This document shows positions 11,801 through 23,994 of a stretch of DNA of 64,000 nt, one piece after another. Source of the DNA: Ancylostoma caninum (lineage: Eukaryota; Nematoda; Chromadorea; Rhabditida; Ancylostomatidae); NCBI GenBank assembly GCA_037903475.1, contig JBAJFG010000015.1:2170001-2234000 (forward strand), read 5' to 3'. The notes below the pieces were generated by a model. It was not told the DNA's origin. It saw only the letters and a list, made by a program, of their open reading frames with translations, and did not search any database. The translations under genes were made by a program, and so were the position numbers. Position 1 is the stretch's first letter. Every line of letters begins with the position of its first letter.

Positions 11801-14800
11801 GTAAAAGTGTATGAGAGGAGTCCCGTTTACCTCTCATTACAAGGTGTCTTCTGTGCACAACACGGAGGGTCCACCCCAGTTCCAGCAAGTCGAAGAGGGG
11901 GAGGGGATACTTTACTCTCGCTTTAGGGAGCAATGAATCTGGTTCAAGTCCTCTGCACTTCGTCAATCCGGATTATATGGCAGCGTTCTCAAGACACGAG
12001 GTGGATTCCAGGAGCACATTAGGTTGTCATAAGGACAAGGACCAAGGAAACTCTAGTAAACAATTACGGACACGGACTACTCATCTGACAGTCGGGACCT
12101 GCAACTGCCGATCGATCTGTAGTCAATCCCAGCTGAGCCTTTTGATCGAGGAAACCGAGCAAATCAAATTAGATGTCATCGGGCTCTGCGAAACTAAGAA
12201 GAGCTGAGCTGCACATGGAGCAACGGAGCTGGAGCGTTTCTGGGATGTAGGAAGGACAATTCCGCATCAGGGATTGACCTCATATCAGGCACTTTCGAAG
12301 GACCGCCCACGCACCCTTCTTTGTTTTAAATGACCACCAGCGTACTCCTTGTTATCTTGACGGACCAGCCGCGCACCCCTTTTTATCTCGGCTGGTCAGC
12401 CGCGCACTCCTCCTTATTTTAGGCCCATGGCATACTTCACAGCAGCATCGTGAAGGTGATGAATGGAAATGATGGCAACAAAATATTGCGAGTTCTTATA
12501 TCTCAACACACAATTTGCGTGGAATACCGTGCTGGCATAGAAGCCACTGTGGGACACCTTGTGGTGGTGAACGGTAGCAGAGACAGCATCGCGGTGTAGT
12601 ATGCCTTGGGCCTCAGCGGACTGGCCACGCTACCTATTATGTAGGTGGCTATGATAATAATTCTCATTCTTTCAAAGATGGTGACGGTGTTTAATTCGTT
12701 CCGAATGAAATTCTGAGGACTGCGCAGTGTACAAGTTCACTCGAAAACTTCGGTTTCGCCACGCCAACTGCATGCTCAAGGGCAATACTCTTTTCAGTAC
12801 TTCATATGTAAGGTTCTGCTTTCTATAATTTGATGAAGAACTATTTTACACTTCATTTTTTCTCGTGTTCCATACGCATGTAGTTGCTGAATTTACCATC
12901 TTATCTTTTCAAAAAATCAGGCTTCCACGAACAGTTAGTTAATCAAGAAACGGTGTCCCAACTAAATCTGATCTTGAGATGTGAACATATTCTGGACCAT
13001 TTCGACGTGCTGACTCCAGCAATATGCGTGGAATGCCCCAAAACGGCCAGAAAACCTTCCCACGCGGCGCAACCAATTGTAGCTTGTACTAGCAGCTCGG
13101 TTTAATGTAACTGTACAAATCGTAGGAACGATTTCTGAGTGACACACTGCTTTTGAAGCTCACTATAGGACCCTACCTTGTAGAAAAGCATCTGCTCGTT
13201 TTCATGATTTTTATTCAAGGTAAGCGCTGCTATATTTTGCTGATACCAATGTATGACCTACATGGGGCACATAGACCAACAATGCCAAACAATGTGAGCG
13301 CATTCTTCCCTTATTTCTTCTACTAGTTTAAAAATTGTGTTGCATGCGCTCAGCTGTTTATGCAATGATTGCCTTTTTCAGCTAAAAAGCGGAGTGAGAA
13401 AACGGAAAAACCTATCTATGACCTGTTTCTACGCTTGGAAGGCAAAATTCCGTATTAGGACTGCTCATTAGTATGGAAGATCTGATGGAATAAAATAAAT
13501 CTGAGTCTGAATGTGATGTGTACTATTGGGTTGTGAGCGTAGGTATCTAGTCGAGTAGAAAGCAACGAGGGCTGCCCGGAGAATTCCAAAAGGCACGCGG
13601 CTCGTCAGCTACTGGGTGTCCCATTTGCTGACCAGTTTTCATCCCTTACGCGGCCGTCAGATTGTCGCATCTCACTTGATACCGAAGATTCAACAAGTAA
13701 ACATCCCTTTCCAAAGATCGATATTTTGAATTTGCGGCTAGATAATAAGACCAACGTATCGGTAGTCCATACCTACGCGCCAACCGCGGACAAGGATGAG
13801 GCGAATCATACTGATTTCTACGACGAGGTTCGAGAAACTGCGTCGAAGTTTGTAGTTATTACAAGATCGTTGCCGGAGACTTCAAGGCCCGAAGAGGCCG
13901 TACGAAGCGGCCCACATAACTTGGAAGAACGAAATGAAGCTGGAGAACGGCTAGCATCTTTCTATGAAACCAGTCTATTCTATCATGGGAATGGCCGCTT
14001 CTAATAGGCGAAGAAACGTAAGTGGACGTACATCTCACCTATGGAGTTCACATGGATGAATCAGACTACATCTTGTGCAACCGTAGTGCCTTCACAGGCG
14101 TAGCAGTCGTGCCCAGTTCCCAGGCAAGAAGTGATCACAGATTGCTCCGGGCTAAGTTCCATTTTGATTATACCGAACAAGTGTTGGATCGCATGGCACA
14201 AAGAAGACCTGGATGCCATAGATGAAGACTACGATAAGCTGGTAGCCGCAATAACCACCATCATGGATAGCTGGAGAAAGAAGAAGCCGAACCATATCAC
14301 TTTGAGAATAATGGAAGAAACCCGGCAACTGCTTGAGAAGAGAGGGAATCTGAAGAGGACTACCCATAGTCATTTCGAAATGGCTTTGCTGAACACCTTA
14401 TGCCCGGAAAAATCGCAAAAGACCTCGAAGAACTCGCTAGGAAGAGACTTATGGCAGCAGCGGAATCTGAGACTAGCATCAAGTTGACTGCAGGTACCAT
14501 AGCCGAATACTGACATGTTATTCCGTGCCTGAAAGACCCCAGAGGCAAGAAAATGACGTCGCAACTTGGCATGGAATCTCAAGGAGTACCACGAGCGACT
14601 GTTTCGCTCATCCATGACTACAGCATCTGATAGGACTTGACACGACGCCTCGAAAACACCCTCCCTTCCACGCCGTCAGAGGTTCGTCATGCGGTAGAGT
14701 CGTTACCTAGCGGCAAATGCAGTGGAGAAGACAAACTCGTAGTGGAAGATGTGAGAGCATGTGGACATCCGCTCTACGTCGCTTAAGCCAGGTGGTTCAC

Positions 14801-17800
14801 TCGATACGTAGAGGAGTTCCAACAGTTTGAAAACCTTCCAAAATCGTCCTCTTACATGAGAACGGCAACAAAGAGGATCTTGGCAACTCTAGGCCGATTA
14901 GCCTATTGCCTGTTCTCCACAAAGTTTTCGCGCGCTATCTCCTGCAAGAATCCGGAGGCTCAGCCTTTAGAGCAGGCCGAAAATGCTTCAGCACAATCGA
15001 CTACACCGTCACATGCACCAGGATGATAGAGGCCTGCAGAGAACACCAAATGCCCCTCGCCATGACTTCCACAGACTACTGTAATGTGTTCGATTTAGTG
15101 GAGCACCATACCGTCCTTGAGAGTCTTCTGGAGCAAGGGGTCTAACAGGAATAGGTGGACGCATCGAAGGACTATTACTCAAACTGTACGACAACGTTCC
15201 TTTCCCTCATCCACCCCATCGTCTTGTCACTCAAGAAGGACGTACGTCAAGGTGAGCCTGATCAGCTTGAACCTATTCTACGATGTCTCAAAGTCGGTGA
15301 TCAGGAAGTGCGACTAGGAGAAGTTTGAGTAAACGTCAACGAAAAATGTTTAATCATTTGAGGTTTCCTGATGACATTGTACTCCTGACCGACGCGCTGC
15401 AAGAAGCAGAATAGATGGTCCGTCAACTTAACGAAGAGGCAAAATGGTGGGGCTGCAACTCAGCACGAAGAGGACTAAGGTATGAGAAACATTATGAGAA
15501 ACAAATTTGCAGGCCCCTTCACAGTGCGGCTACAACCCTATCCATTACACGGCATCAATCGATATATCGATTACTTGGACAAAACCAGTAAACCTAAAGT
15601 TTTCCTCGATATTGAGTAGGTCATCAAAAAAATCTCTCCGAGATAAATCGAGTGGTGACCAGTAAGGAGTTACACCATTATTGCAGCAGAACTTAAGAGC
15701 AGCACTTTTCATATATATCGAAGGCGTTTCAGTCACCTGAATCAACATTAAGTGCTCCACGAATGAATTTTCTTATGGTTTCCTCAGAGGGAACCCATGC
15801 GGCCATCCCCTCTTTTCCACTTAAAATTTGGTTTCTAAAATTCTGGGAGAATTTCTTTAATCATTTAGGCACCAAACAATCGACTGTGAAAATGTGGCTG
15901 TAGCGGCAGCCACTTAAGCATTCTAGTAGAAAATTTTCAAATAGAGAGGATTTGATAACATATATTCATAATTTTAAATTATTTATTTCTCTAAATATAC
16001 TAGAACGTGCTCCAGAAGAGACTAAATCACATTTTTGATCTCTGATCAATCCTCCTAGTGGAAGACAGACTGAAATTTCAAAATCTCACCCGGGCGGATC
16101 ATAAGCCCGCTCTCCTACTAAAAAGGTTGAAAGCAGGCCACAGCACCATGTGGTAATGAATATAGCCGACGACGACGAGGAGGTTGGGGACTACTAAGTA
16201 CAGTCAGACTCAGTGTTGCAGAGCGAATTCGCTTCAATCCACTAGTTAGGAATATTTTGGAGTAATTTTCTTCTACTAACAGCCTTTTCCTAATCAACGT
16301 GGTCAAGATTAAGTCAGTTGTCAGGAAATAATGTTAACTTCTCATGTGTAATTCCTTACTGATCCGATAGATAGATAACACCGACGTTGACATTTACAGG
16401 CTATCGCAATGCTTCGCCGTCACCAAATGCACGACTTCATTCTGATCTTCATCAAGAAGTGGAAAAAGAGGGGCGCGGAGAAGCACTCGAGGTACTGCCG
16501 CATTTCAAACTTCTGTCAGCCCAATCGTCCATCATTCCAATCGTCGTCGTCGGCTGTATTCATTGTCCGTATCAATACAGTCAGTATATTTTTTGCAGGT
16601 AAATAAACTAGACTATTCAATATTCGTGTGGCAGTTGCAGAAGTAACCTCAAGGCAAGCGCACACCACAGAAAATTCGACCATATTCGGAATTGAGTTAC
16701 TATAATATTACCATACCTTCCCTTGATAGTCGTTGGAAAAAATATGATCTTATTATGGTCCCTAAAAATATCTGTGGTGAAGCGAACCTCCCTATAGAAA
16801 GTTCTAATCCATATCCTTTTCTTGTAGCAGAGGTGGTCCTTTTGAAACTACCTTTAGAACCACAGCAAGGAGCTCCTTGCGCTCGCCTTTCTTAACACTG
16901 AGGGCTGCATCTTTCTTTCCAAGACTTTCTAAGAGATGCAACCTACCATCTACCCTAGCACAGTTCAAAAGACTTGCCTACAAGTTCCTTAAAGAATCAG
17001 CTAATTATATAATAATTGTTCATCGTTCTTGAATTTCGATGAATTTGCTGTCTTTTTACACTAATTTGTTTGCCACCGATCTGATTTGCTTGTTTGCATG
17101 GTGTTACGTGTTGTTCTACACCGCTTTTGTTGGAAATTATTCGCATAGCGTGGGAACACCATGCATGAATAAATAAATAATAAGTACTACATATATATTA
17201 GGGCATTTTCAGGAAGAATGATGTACCAGAAAAGTGGTATCAATAGCTCCTACCGAAGTCTAATAGTGAAATCTCAGCAATGATTGCGTACAGTTCGTAA
17301 TAACTGTGGGGCGATTTATCTTAAATCCAAGCTGAAATCCTCGTTTGGGGCGATTTATCTTAAATCCAAGCTGAAATCCTCGGAAAACTAATCACTGCAA
17401 GGAATGTCAGATCCCGCCAGAACTCGTTCTAACTTGTTAAAGGACACCCCGTTAGAAGCAGAAAATTGTCACCTTTTTATCCCAACCCCAGATTTTTTCA
17501 GGAAATTGCACTAATTTGAAGGAGCATGTTAATGTTCTGTCAACTCGAAAAGGTAGGCCTAGGGGAAGGGGGGAGGGGGCGCCAATTCTCCCGCAAAGTG
17601 GCATCCTTCCTTCTTGTGGAAACGTTTAAGTTTTTGGATTTAAAAACAACCATCGAAAGTAGTCAGAAACTACTTTTTTAACATTCTTCACGGTATTTTC
17701 CCAAAAGCGAAGACGGTTGCACAAGAACGGAGGATGCCGTCCGGGGCGATGATTGTTCGTATAGTGCGCATTCACAGCCAAAATTTCAACATGATGCACC

Positions 17801-18908
17801 ACGTATAGGACCAACAATTATTTATTACTGAAGCGCGGCCGCAAGGGAGCAAGCAAAGGATTAAGTGGTTATTAGTCCATACTTTTACTCCTACGATATC
17901 CTTGCAGCGTTTTAATTATAAAACTAATCTCATGGGTAGTAAGCTTTGTAAGCTAGAATGAGAAATGGACTAATGCTAAGTAAGCTGGAATTCCACTTTA
18001 TAAATTCAGATCCGGATGATGAGCGAGGTAGTTGCCCCATTGTTGCGATTAAGAGAATATCTTGAAGTTCTGAGACTGCCACCTAATCAAATTCCTCTAC
18101 GTTTACATCAGCATGAACGTTTCAGTGAATAGATGCTTTACGAAAACAGCGCGTGCAGCTCCTCCAACTATAAACTTAGTATTTTTCAGGCTTTTGGAAT
18201 TTTTCTTTCATTCTGAATTGGCAACGAAGTACCTCATCTTCCTCATGTTCTGTTGAGTAAGGAAACGGTCGGTAATTTGGACCACCCAGCCTTTCCCTGG
18301 TAGCAATATGAAAGCAATGTAAAAATCTTCAATCTTAAATATGTAGCCGAGCTATGTGAAAAGCAGTTTAAAACGTTGCAACTCTAAAAATGCAGCCTAT
18401 GAAGATTTTTTTAGAGTAGTCAAAGAAAATATTTCATAGAACTCCTTTGCCACTCTTTCCTTCCGTGCATACAGTATACAATGATACTGGGATAGAAAAA
18501 CAACTAAGCAACATCAGCAACTAACCATCTTTCTTATGTTCACTCCTCTTGGCAACTTATCTACCCCTTTGGGTCCATTCTGTTGATCGCCTCTGACCAA
18601 TTTCGAACGGCGCTCATTTACCATTTCGAGGATTACTTCGCGTATTGCCATACCATTTTCCACCGGTCCGCACTCATCTAGAATGATAATATCCCGCTCT
18701 CGATTCCTCGGAGAATTTTCTTCATCATTTCATAGCAGAACGTCGTACCGTTCAATTAGAACGAGCCATACCTTTCTCATTATTGGAGGATGCGGTTAAT
18801 GACACCACCTAAAGTGTAGGTTACAGCAAGAGTAATGCAAAAGTTAACTTCTGAAATCTCCGAAGTGGTAAACCTCACCGCGATTGCACAGATGTATACA
18901 GAGAGCAT
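8856..18908 (-). CDS. Single-domain CAP/ASP-like secreted protein, copy 1
   Basis: Seven minus-strand exons: 18,908-18,879 (Met and signal core), 18,808-18,772, 18,677-18,526, 9,945-9,842, 9,506-9,353, 9,273-9,179 and 8,973-8,856. They total 690 bases, 229 residues, with every junction in phase. The signal peptide is MLSVYICAIAVVSLTASS. Then come a CAP N-terminus (AIREVILEMVN followed by RRSKLVRG and NIRKM), the EWNCTLERLA segment, WLSEI matching the family's WWSE, NTYGIGCA matching the conserved T-x-x-x-GC strand, CLTNKP, and a cysteine-rich tail ending GLCIKKQR. This is the SCP/TAPS fold used by hookworm ASPs, secreted proteins linked to host invasion; the exact role is unknown. Both cavity histidines are absent (VNERR, NYSN). 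Intron 3 is 8.6 kb and full of transposon debris. The exon 6 acceptor (TTGAAG) is atypical but gives a gap-free family match. The link between exons 3 and 4 is inferred from phase and domain order. Confidence 0.75.
10267..10371 (-). other. Possible cysteine-rich terminal exon inside ASP intron 3
   Basis: Reading the minus strand after a plausible acceptor (CCTCGCAG), a 34-codon frame begins QRKSTHSCCGICSC and ends SNQCNV then TGA. The paralogue at 30,325-30,429 has the same length and no indel and reads QRKITHCGCGNCRC to FNQCNV then TGA. It is not part of the ASP model, whose phases join without it. It could be the last exon of an unrecognised cysteine-rich product or chance. I cannot identify upstream exons. 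Confidence 0.25.
10653..10812 (+). mobile_element. Fold-back MITE at a TA site
   Basis: About 50-base inverted arms (GGAACTCCAAACG, TAGACAAG, GCGGCGCGGCTCTC and their complements) surround a roughly 50-base loop. TA flanks lie at 10,653-10,654 and 10,811-10,812. A local sister copy of the host sequence at 11,160-11,270 lacks the insert (GTTACGTA runs straight into the shared TTGTTCATTAATT). Confidence 0.75.
11150..11270 (+). repeat. Local duplicate of the MITE target region
   Basis: This segment (GCTAGCAG, CTCCAGAACCG, GTGGAGGAGA, then TATCCAATACACGACGATGTGATA) repeats 10,590-10,860 without its MITE. It serves as a second empty site. Confidence 0.7.
11490..12300 (+). mobile_element. RTE-type LINE relic: 5' region and endonuclease start
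   Basis: Around 12,080-12,210 the plus strand reads VGTCNCRSICSQSQ and DVIGLCETKKS before a stop. This matches the start of an RTE apurinic-type endonuclease, with metal-binding Asn and Glu positions visible. The preceding 0.5 kb is shared with 31,530-32,080 and is probably its 5' leader. The frame is dead (stop at 12,205). Confidence 0.7.
12300..13680. other. Non-coding insertion splitting the RTE relic
   Basis: Begins with GC-rich repeats containing CCGCGCAC that are shared with 32,320-32,430. From about 12,640 it carries sequence absent from the second block. No gene or terminal repeats were recognised. Confidence 0.4.
13680..15480 (+). mobile_element. RTE-type LINE relic: endonuclease end and reverse transcriptase
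   Basis: Broken frames give YAPTADKDEANH and SDHRLLRAKF (endonuclease C-terminus, 13,770-14,170), then RT pieces: a QESGGSAFRAGRKCFSTIDY segment (14,945-15,010), and NHLRFPDDIVLLT (15,350-15,390), the counterpart of the catalytic F/Y-A-D-D box with Ala replaced by Pro. There are many stops and frame changes. It sits within the long ASP intron. Confidence 0.75.
15540..18460. other. Rest of ASP intron 3, no gene seen
   Basis: AT-rich sequence. It contains a 39-bp tandem duplication at 17,308-17,385 (unit GGGGCGATTTATCTTAAATC onward) and ATAAATAAATAA at about 17,170. An open stretch at 16,387-16,606 has acceptor-like and donor-like ends but matches no family. Nothing else is supportable. Confidence 0.4.
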
Positions 18909-21900
18909 GAAATGACTGGATAGAAGGATGTGCATTGTCATGGCGTTTTATTCTATGGATACATAATCCTCACATGTATTATCTAATTTTGTAATTTTCA
19001 ATGCAACTATCATGCTCATTAACACGGAAAAATTGTTTTCGAAAACAGCTGTGAAGAACCTGAATAATCCTAACTCTTTTTAATGGTCGAGAGCCTGTTC
19101 GTCGGAGTGTTTTCATCATTTTGATCTAATTACCAGAGCAAGTTAAAGAGCTCGGTCATGTTTAATGTTGCTCTATAACTTTTGATCCCTTTTTCACTAA
19201 CAACTGTTTGAATCCACTCCTTTCCATGTTCACTCGGATGAACAACCAACAGCTATTGTTGCGCCTACGGAAATTATTATCGTAGTTAGTATGAAATCAG
19301 TCTCGCATATAGTTAAACACAAGATTTTATAGGGATTCGGAACATGCTGAGATTAAACGACAGTCGTACATGGAGTCTATTACAGTAATTTTTCTACCTC
19401 GGAAGACATCAATAATTTCTGCTTGCTGCACTCTTACCAGCAAACTTTCCGCATTTTACCATCATGGCCAAATTGCATGATTTGTTGCATGCTCCATGAA
19501 CAGTAATTACTAACACTAGCATATCATTTTCACACAGCTGCATCGGCTGCGATTAAAAAGTGCACTTAAGGAAGTATGTTCCTATGGAACTAGTACCACC
19601 ACTGTACATAATTTTTAGTGGTTCGTGGATGATCAATACTTAGTGTGTTCATTTGTTCGTTGGTGTTTTATCCTCTAATTCCTGTTTCATCAACATGAAT
19701 AACAACTTGCTGTGCTCTGTATTGATTGTTCTGCTTATTTATTCTTAACATGTTTGCCAGAGTTTGGAACCCTAATACATGGCTTTATCGCAGAGGATTG
19801 GTGAAGAGAAAAACTGGTATCTTCGCCTCCTGACGCATATCTGAATACCGAATGAACTCACTATAAAACTAATTTTAATTAACACATAATGAAAAGTACC
19901 CACTTGTTGATCGTATCGGTTGTTGTGGGCATACTGTAAATATAGATCCTATGTTAGGATAACCGTAACCTTGCAAGGAAGTTTTATTTATTCATTTATT
20001 TATTCAAGTACAACGTATAAGACAGTCATGTAAAAAAAAACACAAACATATCAATAGAACAGACATGACCCTGAGGATAAATGATTGCATTCACTCTCAG
20101 AGCATAAATGGTTGCATTCACTCTCAAAAAAATATGCAACCTGCATAGCCTTGCGTCGTCATTCTAGGCTAGGTCATGTTCTGGCTGAAGCTACTTGTTC
20201 ATATTTTGCATTTGAAAAACTTCGCAGTATGTGTTTGACACCATTTTTTGAAATTTCGTGTTTGAACAAATAATTTCCTGTTTATTGATGCAACATGAAT
20301 ACCTCCACGTGGACGCTCATGAGCCGAAGCTTGAAAAAACATTGGACAAGCACATGAAGAAGAATAGTTACCGTTACTAACAAATAAAAGTGGGCTGTGG
20401 ATACGATATCAACGAATGTGACATCATGCATTGAAAAAGTGAACATGTGACCTTTGTGGATCCCTTGTACCTAAAATTGCTTGTCGACTCGCCCTGCTTT
20501 TGTTGCCGAAAGTTTGATTGCTATAATTCCTATCAATTAGTTACATTTCCCACAAGAAAGGTCCATGATATGTCAATAGAGAAGCCAAATAAATAGGAGA
20601 ATTTGTTGGAAGAAAGTAGCCAAGGTAATGCAGAACTGACAAAGGAGCAAATATAGTTAAGCAAGCAAGAATGGTGAGAAATTCCTGTACGTAAATAACC
20701 CCATAACCCATTGCACAACACCAACTTCGCAAAAAATTTTTGGGGCTTAGTTCTTGTCTAGGCGACCTGCATTTCGGCCTGAATTGCGATAGAGTATCCG
20801 TCTTCGAAACAGAATACGACACCACTCTTAAAAAGGCTGAGAATGTGCGATAGGAGTCATGTAGGTGAAATGGCGTTCATTTTTCGCTTGCTGCTTTACT
20901 CAAGCGGAATTTTTCCTAATTCTCCTAACAGCCTCGTTTCTTTCACGTGGCTAAAAAAGCAACATATTGGATACCAATGTCATTCTTCGAACTTTCAACA
21001 GATCCTTTGGTGACAGCTGCCGTCATTGCCTCCAGAATGGCAACCTGGACATCAGTTTTTCAAGTTCTAGTGCCCTAACTGGCTTTGAGGCTTGCCACCA
21101 GAACTTATTCTACTGGACCCACGTTGATTGATGAGCTCGTGAAGCATTCTTTACCATTTCCTGCTGATGTTAGCGTAACTTCCTGGTTCGAAGACGTGAC
21201 ATTGATCTTAAAACAACGAGATATTATACGGGCAATATATATTTACTCGACCAGCCCTACGGAGAGAAGAGCAAGAGCCAGTTTGCAGTTCACACACGCA
21301 CTAAGTCTTCTTAAACAGACTACAACAGCATAAATCGACTCTGATAACTGTACAGCACAAACGCAGCCCGAATGGCGTAATGGTTCGAGTAGGAACCCAA
21401 GCAGCAACGGTTCCCAGCTGCTGCCATCCTCCCCTCGACTGCTGCCATCCTTCAGCAAATGCTGATAAAGGGAAGAAAGCTTGAGTAGTAATCGAGGGGA
21501 GGATGGCAGCAGTTAGGAACCGTTGCTGCTAGGGTTTCTACTTTAAGCGTTACGCCGTTCGGGCTGTGTTCGTGCTGCACACTTATCGGAGTAGATATTA
21601 TCGAGAGAAACGTAATTGGATTTGAGGAAACGAACTCATTCAATTCCTACCATGTTGCTTCACTATCGGTCATGTTGCCCTTCCAGAAAAAAATTATCCT
21701 CCATTTATGATGCACATGAACTATTTTACAACATTCTTTCATAAAAAGGATGACGATGACAAATTATGAAAATACAATATGTATGTTTCAGAGCAGCTTT
21801 AGATCTTCCGAGGTGAAGAGCATGGAATGGAGAGATACGGAGAAGATAGGTGATGATTTCAGAAAAACAAGACGAATTCTGCACTAGGTTATGATTTCAG

Positions 21901-23310
21901 GAGAAAAGAACAACTGTTTTGGAAGCAAATTAACTTAATTCTTCTGATAAATCATGGTTATCTCTCTTTACGCTTACATAGAAGGGGTACCGTTTCACTA
22001 CATGTGGCCACCATTGGTGGAGGTGGAGCGTTATGCTCGGAAAGGGCTGAGCTGGGAGTTCAAGCAATAGATGTCTCCTGAAAAAAAAAACTCATCGCAC
22101 CATTTCAATAGCAGCACTCATGGAAAGTTTGACAGTCGATTTCGCACCTATGAAGTAGTGAGAAATTCACAAAAATGGGACATCTATTCCTATTCGGTTA
22201 AATGCGCCAACCTCATCGTCCTCAGACTTTAGTACGTGATACCCATGAGGGAACGAGTCTCTACGGAAGAAAATTGGAAAACGAGAAGAGCAACTGTCAC
22301 CGTGGTCACGTGAGCTGGTGGCGAAATGCGTACGACCACGCTCTTTGAGAGCATGAAAGGATTCCTATTTTCATTATTTTATTATTTGAAATTTTATTTA
22401 TTTCGGTTTTGCATACTGCATACAATCTTCCGTCTTTTTTAATGTTGATTGCTTTCTATTAGTAGGTTAGAATTCAATTTGCCTCTTTTTGATAACTAAG
22501 AGGCCTTATTGCCCCTATTCTAGAAATGCTACATAGTCTTACTGGTGTTGTTGCTACCATATGACATCCATGCTGAAAGTGAGAGCAACTTGGGAGTAGT
22601 TGGAATGGCGAAGCTGGAGCAATTCGAATACTCTACTTTCGAACTTCTATCGGGAAGTATGTATATGAAGCGCAAAGAAATCTATCCGAGATGAAGATGA
22701 GATTCTAGAATAAATCCAGAAAACTACGGGATAAACAACAACAACAAGTACCTAAAAAAATAAGTGGAAGGGGATAAAATGCGATAGAATGGCAAGGAAT
22801 ACGGGAAGAAAGTAAAATAGAAAAGCGGTTAGGCTGAATGACTTCGACGCTGTAATGGCTGCAAAATGTGCCATCGGCCCTAGCAACAATTAGATCAAGG
22901 TTTCGGTAGCTTGAATTGAGCCCCAGGATGCTTGTGTATGCTTCATTTTTGAGTTCATCAGCTTGTCGCTGGTTGCAGCAACGCATATGGCTCCCTTTTC
23001 GGCGTGCAAAGCCTCCCCGCAATGGGGAGTTTTCGGCAGTTCGTGTAAATCTCAGCCATGTGGCAAATTTCAAGTATGCAAACTTCTTGACACTAAAGCA
23101 TATGTGGTCTCACATACGACGTGACTCCGATTATGCACTTATATCATACCACTGATTCGTTTAATAAGAAGTAGCCGATTTCTGGACATCACTCTGGATC
23201 TGCCTGAACTGTAGGCTATTACTTCAAGGATCAAATTTCAGACATCATGAGGCTGTACAAGAGGAGCTGTTGGTGTCTGTGGGTGCACGCAGTCCTATTT
23301 CTCCTACTAT
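18909..23310. other. Spacer upstream of ASP copy 1 and between blocks
   Basis: The first kilobase (to about 19,890) belongs to the duplicated block and probably holds the ASP promoter; an AATAAAA TATA-like run lies about 40 bases before the ATG. A stretch at 20,220-20,520 resembles 57,510-57,810 and is a dispersed repeat. A fold-back element sits at 21,353-21,577. No gene was recognised. Confidence 0.4.
21353..21577 (+). mobile_element. Fold-back element with about 95-bp arms
   Basis: The left arm (CAGCACAAACGCAGCCCGAA and onward through GCAGCAACGGTTCC) returns as an imperfect inverted copy ending CGTGCTG at 21,577. Only a short loop lies between. I see no convincing target duplication. Confidence 0.65.
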
Positions 23311-23994
23311 TTGTTCTTTTCATGACGCTGGCCACGCCCACTGCGGTCGAGTTTTCCCTGCCCGGTGGGGTGACTCGCTGCTGAAATACGTAACCCTTAT
23401 GAACGGTGGTGAAGATGAAAGATATCAAGAGCACAAATAGTGTAGCCGCAAACCGGCCAAGGAATAGAACGCAGATACCATTTGTAAGTTGAGCGAGCGT
23501 AGTCGGGCATAAGCGAGCATGAGCGAGTACAAGCGATGTACACGGACTAATAGTATCAAATGTACGTATCATGCTTCCGCGATCGGGTCAAGAGGCAATC
23601 ATGTACATCTGAGCGGAATCAAGCGACAAAGTGTAGTCGATTATCTCCATCCTTCTTGGATGTGTTTTTGGAATTTTTTTCGATGTGCGGTTGTACGCGA
23701 CAGCAAGCGAGGAACTGCAAATGTTGTTCAAGCGACCAAAAATAGTTTCGGAATATGCGATATTTGAGGAGTGTTCGTTACTGCGGGAGCAGGTGAAGTC
23801 AGAGCGACAGAAGCGACGTAGGCGAGCAAGAGCGAGAACAAGTAGCGCGAGAGTTTAAACTGTTTTGAAGTAGATTACATAATCAACGCAAAAATTGCTT
23901 TTGCACAATAGGAAACCGTGGTAGCAAGGCGCTAATTCGACGTAGACCACTATTGATTGATATTGATTAAACTATCAATTGATGTCGATTGCAG

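Larger units (their letters stand above)
1455..19890 (+). repeat. Segmental duplication, copy 1
   Basis: From kinase intron 2 (about 1455) to about 19,890 the sequence is recognisable again, same order and orientation, at about 23,310-37,380. The kinase exons sit at a constant offset of 22,632 bases and ASP exons 4-6 at 20,143. The differences between these offsets are explained by discrete insertions and deletions. The end is seen where both copies share a run ending in ACTAATTTTAATTAAC and then diverge. Identity varies strongly along the block, from near identity around the ASP 3' exons to clearly diverged around 18.5-19.9 kb. Confidence 0.85.

Noticed and set aside
15545..15760. 71-codon minus-strand frame with globular-looking composition
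   Set aside because: No recognisable family, no clear splice sites, lies in transposon-rich intron.
21353..21577. tRNA-like reading of GGCGTAATGGTTCGAGTAGG
   Set aside because: No cloverleaf arms pair. The segment is one arm of a fold-back element.
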